A stretch of 64,000 nt of DNA from Hyposmocoma kahamanoa (lineage: Eukaryota > Arthropoda > Insecta > Lepidoptera > Cosmopterigidae). Both the position numbers and the translations under genes were made by a program. Positions 57,811-64,000 of this stretch are shown here, one piece after another. Under the pieces are notes generated by a model. That model searched no databases, was not told where the DNA came from, and was given only the letters and a program-made list of their open reading frames with translations. Numbering within the stretch: the stretch's first letter is position 1; each line of letters starts with the position of its first letter. The stretch is taken from contig NW_020653852.1 in assembly GCF_003589595.1 (NCBI RefSeq), forward strand, positions 1,224,737-1,288,736. The letters run 5' to 3'.

Positions 57811-58485
57811 TTGGTTTAATTGTCTGTAATATCCACATCATGACTAAAGTAAGTGTAGGATGTGTTACATCTCGTAATTAATTTATTTACAGTAAATTTT
57901 CTTGGTCGTTTATTCTGATTCTTTAGACATGTGCAAGTGTCAAGAGTGTCGACATTAAAATGATTCTAACAAGGCGAGGATCAAAGCTATTCCAGTCAAT
58001 TGGAAAGCTGTCAGCGCCGAGCGCGGGGTGAAATACTCGTGTTCAATTGTTCTGGGTTTTCTCGCTCCTTGTTGGTTTCTAGAAAGGAAATTTTCCATTT
58101 TTCCATGTATAACAAAATTTTCCCGCGTTTTCGTTTGGATTCGCACTGAACCGCTGGCGGTGACGGGATTTAGCTAGGGTGACCGCAATGTCGACACAAA
58201 GTGGAATTGGTTTTGGACTATTGATTAGCTTTCAATGGGCAGTTTTGTAATTGCGATTTGGGAATACGGACCCTTTTAATAGAATAAAGCCGCATACCGA
58301 TATTTAGACCCAGTGGAAATAAAACGCTTATACACTGAATTAACTTATACAATCGAGAAAAACATAATTACAGTAATTAACGATGTGTGCATGGGCGGCT
58401 ACCGTTTTGTGAAGAGAGTTTGATTTTGTTTTTTAATGTGGCTACCGCTCGGAGCGCGGGCAGCGTTGATATGATAGACAACTGT

Positions 58486-58612
58486 CCTTGGAAAGGTAAA
58501 ACGTCTAACGCGCATTTGGATTTTTTTAAGAAAAAAATAATTGTTTATTATATGGAAAAACGAAAAAGTTCCAGCTTTCCAAATGCACGTTAGACGTTTT
58601 AACTTTGCAGGG
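58486..58612. repeat. 127-bp foldback (35-bp arms)
   Basis: Arms 58486-58520 and 58578-58612 pair at 31 of 35 positions; the inner 24 (core AAAACGTCTAACG) have one mismatch. The 57-nt AT-rich loop is unpaired. It could be a tiny MITE or a long small-RNA hairpin. No flanking duplication is evident. Confidence 0.7.
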
Positions 58613-60014
58613 TTGATACGTCAAAGTGTTTTAATCACACAAAAATCATAAAAATTTCGCACCCCTCGTGGAAGAATAGCATAACGGTAGGTTGAACCTA
58701 CGTAGCAACGTAGCAACGGAACGCGCGCGCATTGGACAAGGGGCCAGGAGACGAAGCGGGAAGGGGTATTACAGTACGATAACGGAGCAGCAACGCAGAA
58801 CAGCGCAGTACTGACATACCCAATACAACGCTGCGACGTCGGAGTAAGTGGCGTTGCGTTGCGACGATGCAACGCCTGTGTGGCATCGCTCTTAGGTTAA
58901 GTATGATCGCATAAACTTATTTTAAGGTGACTTCATTTATGTCGTTATTTTTTTATAAATTACTGTGCTCTAAATTGAAAAAAAATATTTATGTCTATCT
59001 ATTCTGGATTCTTTCCTATCTCATAGTATAAATGACCGCTTTCTGCATTTATCCTGGAATCGACGTGACTTAGAAATCCAACTACCTGAAGATGTTAGAT
59101 TATTCGAATTATTTCAGTGAAGGTCACAACCCCATTGTGTCTATAATCTCAATTTTTATTAATAGTTACGTCTCTTGTAATCTTTAAGTCTCTCTTTTTA
59201 TCCCAGCGGTCATGCGGCGGCGGCAGCGGTTTGATGACAATCCTTCTATGTGGTCGAGGAGGTTACTTTAATAGTCTTTATAAACTCTCCTTCTATCCAT
59301 TATAACTATGTATTTGTTATGAAGTAATTTGCACAAAACAATTTAATGTTCTTGCCAGAGAGAGACAACAAGACAATTGTTGTCATAACACAAATATCTT
59401 AAAAGTATTTAGTGCTATGTTGTCAACATGGTCACACGAGAATCGTCGGTGAATAGTTTCGCGGCTGTCAAGCGGCTTTGAAGGGGATTTATTATTTTTA
59501 TTATTGTTTCGCAGAATGCAACTTGGGCCCGCGTTTATTTCTCAGCTTAAGTTATGACTCGGACCGGCGAATAGAGAGAATTACGGTCCATTATTAGGCT
59601 TTTTCTCAATCCCCGCTTTTGTTCGTCCCCCATACCAATATATCGGTGTGTAACATTGGAGTTGGGGAGAATATATAGAACATTCGCCTTAATGTATACA
59701 CATAGCGAAATTACAATCAAATAATATCCGTGTAGCCGTTATTACCCATTGTACATTTGCTAATGTGAACTTTGGCCTATTATGTATCTATTATTCAGAA
59801 GCTAATAGTAATTCGTTATTTTATATAAACGACGTGGTAATGTCAAAGCAACCTACATTATTGGTTTTGGTATATAATGGACTCTATTCCCCGACTTTAA
59901 TAATAAAGTGATCTAATTGGAATAGTAACATTTTTGGGAAACTGAAAAAATTATTTAAATGTTACTTTTGAAATTGTCACTTTGTTGTTGTTGAGCGTTG
60001 CGCAAAAATATTAT
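58613..60014. other. Repeat-poor stretch with CpG-rich segment
   Basis: 58680-58885 is GC/CpG-rich with a small palindrome (GGCGTTGC...GCAACGCC) and short direct repeats (GTAGCAAC). No gene, tRNA or named repeat was recognised. Confidence 0.3.
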
Positions 60015-60022
60015 TGTTTCAA

Positions 60023-60308
60023 CATTGACTTACAATTATATGGACGTCGGGTCCGCGCTAAAAAGTGTCCGAACTTATAGGGCGTTAAAGTCGTATACAG
60101 AGCGTCATTCACGCTTTAGTCTTCGTTTGTTCGACTGACAGCGAAGCAAGCAAAATTAGACAGTACTACGATGACATTACAATTTAAATTCAACGTTTTA
60201 GCTTTTTCATATTCCTTTAGATGTGACTACGTTTAAATAGGTTGACTTGGGACATTTTTTTCGAGGTTTTTGTATTAGACCCGTCGTCCATTTATTTGCA
60301 AGTCAATG
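60023..60308 (+). mobile_element. MITE-8, 286-bp form
   Basis: CATTGACTTACAATTATATG at left; ATTTATTTGCAAGTCAATG at right. Flanks TGTTTCAA and GATTTCAA agree at 6 of 8 positions, an aged 8-bp duplication. The interior closely matches the 48921 copy. Confidence 0.85.
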
Positions 60309-60377
60309 GATTTCAATTAATATTTTTCTCGAAAGTGGAATAGTAATTTCGATTCAAAAATAATTATAGCTTAATTT

Positions 60378-60512
60378 TTTATTGAATTGATGTTCAATTA
60401 TTTTTTTGTGAAATTACTCCACTAGTTATAATTATTAATACAAATATCGAACACTTAGAAGAAAATCCGCCGCATTCGAAACGACGTCTCCTAGCAAACC
60501 GTGCCTATAAAA
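60378..60512 (-). mobile_element. SINE-4, antisense
   Basis: TGAAATTACTCCACTAGTTA, CGAACACTTAGAAGAAAATC, CATTCGAAACGACGTCTCC. Confidence 0.65.
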
Positions 60513-60591
60513 AGGATTATAATTATAACTTTTTTGTTAAAAAAAGGCCTTAAAAAGTGTCGTTATGCTTGTTTTGTTATATGCAAGTTTT

Positions 60592-60800
60592 GTTAAAATC
60601 CGTTAACGGAAAGTGGGTGAAATTCAATAAACTGGATTCTTACCTTAATTTGCCACTCTTAGGGGTGGAATATTTTCTTCAAATTTGAATGGAGCCTCTA
60701 CTAAGCCTTTTCAACAAAAAGAGTAATTGAAATCGATTCATAAAAGTCCACACATAAAAAAATCCAGTGGAATTGGGAACGTCCTCCTTTAAAAATTACT
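60592..60800 (-). mobile_element. GACTTC family, antisense
   Basis: CGTTAACGGAAAGTGGGTGA, TTTGCCACTCTTAGGGGTGG, AATTGGGAACGTCCTCCTTT. Confidence 0.7.
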
Positions 60801-61299
60801 TTTTTGACGGAATTATAATTGATAATGTTTTTATTTATACATAAATCAGATTTGAAAATGAATTCGTTCAACTGACCATAACTTTATGGTATACCGTCTT
60901 GTCCAAAATTCGATCAGTCACGTCACTAACAATTTCCGTTCTGCGTCTCCGTTAAAACGCTCATCAATATCGCAGCAGGCAATTTGGCATAACTTAATAC
61001 ACAAAGCTGTAACCCCGTAGTAAGACGGCCAACTTTGCGATCCAACGACTCTCAACTTTGTAACTACTTTATTAAAATTCAAACTAGCTGAAACTTGTTA
61101 TTGGAGGTAGCTTTTGTAATTTTAAAGTGCACCGTTTTGCTTTTCTTCTTGATGTTACTTTTTAAATCGAACCTGAAAAAGATGACGTGACAATCTCGAT
61201 GCTGGTTGGCTGGATTCTGGTGTAAAATGGGACATGGTTTTTTTACAAAACGTTTCTAGATTTTGTAAAACTTGTACTTATAGGTACTTTTATTTAGTA

Positions 61300-61595
61300 G
61301 CAGTAGAGGTTCCTTGTGGAAGAGGTCGTCCATGGAAGTACTGCTATCTTTCCTATTTCTGCCGCCAAGCAGTAATGTCAGCATTACTGTTTTCCGGTTT
61401 TGAAGGGTAAGGGTACTGGTGAAATTAGAGGTACAAGGGACTTGTCAACTTATGTTTCAGGGTGACAGAGGCAGTGGCAGTGCCCGTCAGATCTTTGTGA
61501 TTTGAAGGTCTGAATGGCTATGCAACTGTTACGGACAGGCGTGTAGCTACCATCAGGAGCACGAATTGTTCGTCCCTTTACTTGATATTATAAAA
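61300..61595 (+). mobile_element. Family A retroposon, reference full-length copy
   Basis: Sense start GTAGCAGTAGAGGTTCCTTG, then TTCTGCCGCCAAGCAGTAAT, GGTTTTGAAGGGTAAGGGTA, CAGTGGCAGTGCCCGTCAGA, CTATGCAACTGTTACGGACA. It ends CCCTTTACTTGATATTATAA plus an A-run. Other copies end in the same A-tail (or start with a T-run when inverted), so this is a retroposed RNA. I see no A/B box, so it is not a tRNA-headed SINE. It may be the 3' end of an unseen LINE or a SINE with a non-tRNA head. Confidence 0.8.
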
Positions 61596-61651
61596 AGAAA
61601 TGTTTTTTAACATATTTCTAAAAGATTTAGAGAGCTGCTTCTGCATTGTTA

Positions 61652-61862
61652 ACTGCCGTGGCCGAACGGTTACCATGACGGACTGACACACAAAGGTTCC
61701 AGGTTCGATTCCCGGGCCGGGAGAAATATTTGTATGACCTACATTTATTTCTCTCGTGAGTTTGGGTGTAATTTGTGGTTGTCTTTGTGTGTGTCCATGG
61801 CACCCGCGACTCAGGGTTTCCCTAGTGCGAGGCTATGTTGAGTGTTATTATTATTATTGCAG
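61652..61862 (+). mobile_element. SINE-1, reference full-length copy
   Basis: A box GTGGCCGAACGGTTACCATG, B box AGGTTCGATTCCCGG, body CTCTCGTGAGTTTGGGTGTA and CACCCGCGACTCAGGGTTTC, tail (TTA)n at about 61846. Confidence 0.9.
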
Positions 61863-62379
61863 AAGTCGGGACGTAAGTGATGGGCGGACGGGCCTTGTGT
61901 TAATACGAGTCGAGCAATCCTCGTTCCCGCCGAGGCTTGTACAATGTTTTTCTCAAACAATGTGAGGAAATATTAAAAAACCAAAAAGAGGAAGATTTAT
62001 AATAAAAATAGGTTATTTATAAGGTAGGTACATGTTGAATACTGTACTTTTAATAATTACACACTAAGATCTTGCTAAATATATTCTAGCAAATAAATGA
62101 TTTTCACTTTGTCTTTGAAAAAAGTAAAAAATATTAAAAGTAATTATTTGACATGTTAGGAGAATTTGCTTAAAGAATATGTTGTTATTTTTCCAGGCAC
62201 ACGTTAGTAGTCTGACTCATACTCGTCCAGCATTCCCTTACTTCCTGGCCTCTGCAGTAATGTATTATTTTTTTAAATTTCATATTATTTTTCCGGCCTA
62301 GGCCGGCAAAGAGTTGCATGCTCCATAAATGACAAACGTTGAGGGTTCTTTTTTTGAAAGTAATGTAAACATTTCCGAG

Positions 62380-62550
62380 TATGTTTGAGAAAAAATGTTT
62401 TTTCAAACAAACCAATGTTTCGGGCCCTCTCAGGTCCCGTGGTCACGACTGACTGTTTGTTTGAAAACACAAATATACGCATTTTAGATCCGTAAAGAGT
62501 TTTATTTACAATGTGCAACAGTTGCGAAAAACCAAAGAACTCTATATAGC
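62380..62550 (+). mobile_element. Family C repeat, copy 3
   Basis: CAATGTTTCGGGCCCTCTCA, GTGGTCACGACTGACTG, TGCAACAGTTGCGAAAAACC; diverged. Confidence 0.55.
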
Positions 62551-62612
62551 CTTCTTCTAAATTACATTAGACAGTGACTTACGTAGCCACATTTGATTTC
62601 ACAGGTGATTAC

Positions 62613-62745
62613 ATTCTCTGAGCATCCCCCTTCTTTAATTATAGCCTTTATTTGTTCTATATATGTATATGTTCGAGAGCGAAGTTTCATGTTTGCATCG
62701 CGGCGGATATCATACCGACCGACATTATCCCGTTTGGTACTAACC
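62613..62745 (+). repeat. Two-copy repeat E, copy 2
   Basis: GAGCATCCCCCTTCTTTAAT, AAGTTTCATGTTTGCATCGC, GACCGACATTATCCCG: the inverse partner of 52730-52845. Confidence 0.65.
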
Positions 62746-62827
62746 AGTTACAATTTTCACACACTGACTGTTCTATAATTATCTTTTCAGATGTCAAGCG
62801 TGAGTCTCATGTTTATTTTTTTATTAT

Positions 62828-62895
62828 GATACCGCAAAGATCTGAGAGGCATTGCCACTGGGTCCGTCCTGAGACATAAATTGACAAGTCCCAAC
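62828..62895 (-). mobile_element. Family A fragment
   Basis: CGCAAAGATCTGAGAGGCAT and CATAAATTGACAAGTCCCAA. Confidence 0.65.
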
Positions 62896-63305
62896 ATGAT
62901 TTGAAAACTAATAAACAATGTTGAATGAAATTATAAATATAATGTTTTCTCAATTGCACAATTAGGAGTTACGACAATATTTGGTTTTATATGCGACATG
63001 TCAACTTCTTCTATACAACGTGTTTTCACAAATAAATTCACTACGAATTTAATCTAGTACGTAATTAGCATATACTCGTAAATGTGTTAGTTCTCTTAGA
63101 ATACCGATCTCTTCATCTCTACATTTTTATTGAAAAAATTACCTCAATTTATGCGTGTTCGCTTTCGCTGTGTTCATTCGAATCGTTTTGATACCAAACA
63201 CAAGGTAACTGCTGTACACTCTTGAGGAGTTCTTTTCATCGTTTCATCATCAGATGAGCTCTAGATCACCATAACATTTTATTTTCATTGAAAACATCTG
63301 TACTT

Positions 63306-63405
63306 ATGCCAAGTTTTATTGAAATATGTAAACGGAAAGTGGATAAAATCAACAAATAGGATTAATCCCCTAATTTGTCATCCTTAGAGATGGAATATTT
63401 TGAAG
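63306..63405 (-). mobile_element. GACTTC family fragment
   Basis: TGTAAACGGAAAGTGGATAA, AATTTGTCATCCTTAGAGAT. Confidence 0.6.
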
Positions 63406-64000
63406 TAGTTTACATTGTTACAACTATCGCCCGGCAAGTCGCCGGATATCGCGAGTGCTGTGTGACGGTCCAGTGACAACCGTAGTGCACAAATAAACAA
63501 TGAAGGACAAGTGTGGGTAGTTAGAACAACTCGCACGACTAGATGTTGACAACCGCCTCTTCAGTCCCTTCGAGACCATTGACGTTGGAATACCTCCGAA
63601 ATGTCGAGGTAATTAAAATATGTTTGTAGTACATGATTAAGTCCCGAAGTAATAAGTACCAAAATCTTCGACTACAACATTTTATACAAAAAATTAACAG
63701 ACTTTGTGAAACGCAAGGGCCAGCACCGACTGTGCCCAACGCATTAGCGTATACAAAGGGGGAACGCTGCCAGCATCTTAGGCATCTTGCCGTGGGGACC
63801 CAATTTTATTCATTAAAAATCCTAGTTTTACTTTGTAGTGTTTAAGTTTTTATTGTACCTTACCTGTATATTATCAAAATAAAAAGTAATAAATTTCATA
63901 AAAATCCCGAACAAAATTTCAATTAATGTATGAAAGTTTTAATCAAAGTATGGAATGTACAATTCCGGACACACAATTCAACCCACCACGCATTTTCAGT
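63406..64000. other. Repeat-poor window end
   Basis: 63430-63600 is less AT-rich (CCCGGCAAGTCGCCGGATAT). No exon could be supported; several short ORFs overlap on both strands. It may belong to a neighbouring gene outside the window. Confidence 0.25.

Overview
The window looks like nuclear DNA of a moth or butterfly (Lepidoptera). It is AT-rich and gene-poor. It is packed with short repeat types common in Lepidoptera: tRNA-headed SINEs, retroposon 3' tails such as 'aggcctatgcccagcagtgg', and the 'accgacttcaaaaaaggagg' repeat. The species call is inferred from repeat style only.

One protein-coding gene is clear. A SoxC-group HMG-box transcription factor exon lies at 5895-6614 (+). It has a textbook branch point and acceptor at 5866-5894 and ends in the conserved SoxC C-terminal motif. 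The N-terminal coding exon was not found with confidence. From 3.7 to 5.9 kb and from 6.6 to 12.25 kb I recognise almost no transposon copies. The downstream stretch probably holds a long SoxC 3' UTR and/or regulatory DNA. It also has a (TA)n tract, five TGTAAATA (Pumilio-type) sites on the + strand only, and a GC-rich 31-codon ORF at 11090-11185.

From 12.3 to 63.4 kb the window is a mosaic of decayed mobile elements. The main ones are: (i) family A, a ~290-bp poly(A)-tailed retroposon with about 26 fragments; (ii) four tRNA-derived SINE types (SINE-1 to SINE-4); (iii) C-terminal and 3' pieces of non-LTR retrotransposons (a CR1/Jockey-like LINE-C and RTE-like ones); (iv) Ret14, a retroposon whose three copies are each flanked by a 14-bp direct repeat; (v) MITE-8, a short TIR element with 8-bp target duplications (four copies); (vi) the GACTTC family; and (vii) several other TIR/MITE elements. 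Two ~600-bp near-identical blocks lie at 12.8 and 16.1 kb. There is one 10-N assembly gap at 45686-45695.

The least explained signals are an almost perfect 61-nt hairpin at 28453-28513, a 127-bp foldback at 58486-58612, the small ORF at 11090-11185, and the Ret14 and MITE-8 families with readable target duplications. I see no CRISPR, operon, rRNA, credible functional tRNA gene, or viral or toxin gene. Family and tail identifications are by eye; repeat edges are accurate to about 5-20 bases except where a target duplication fixes them.
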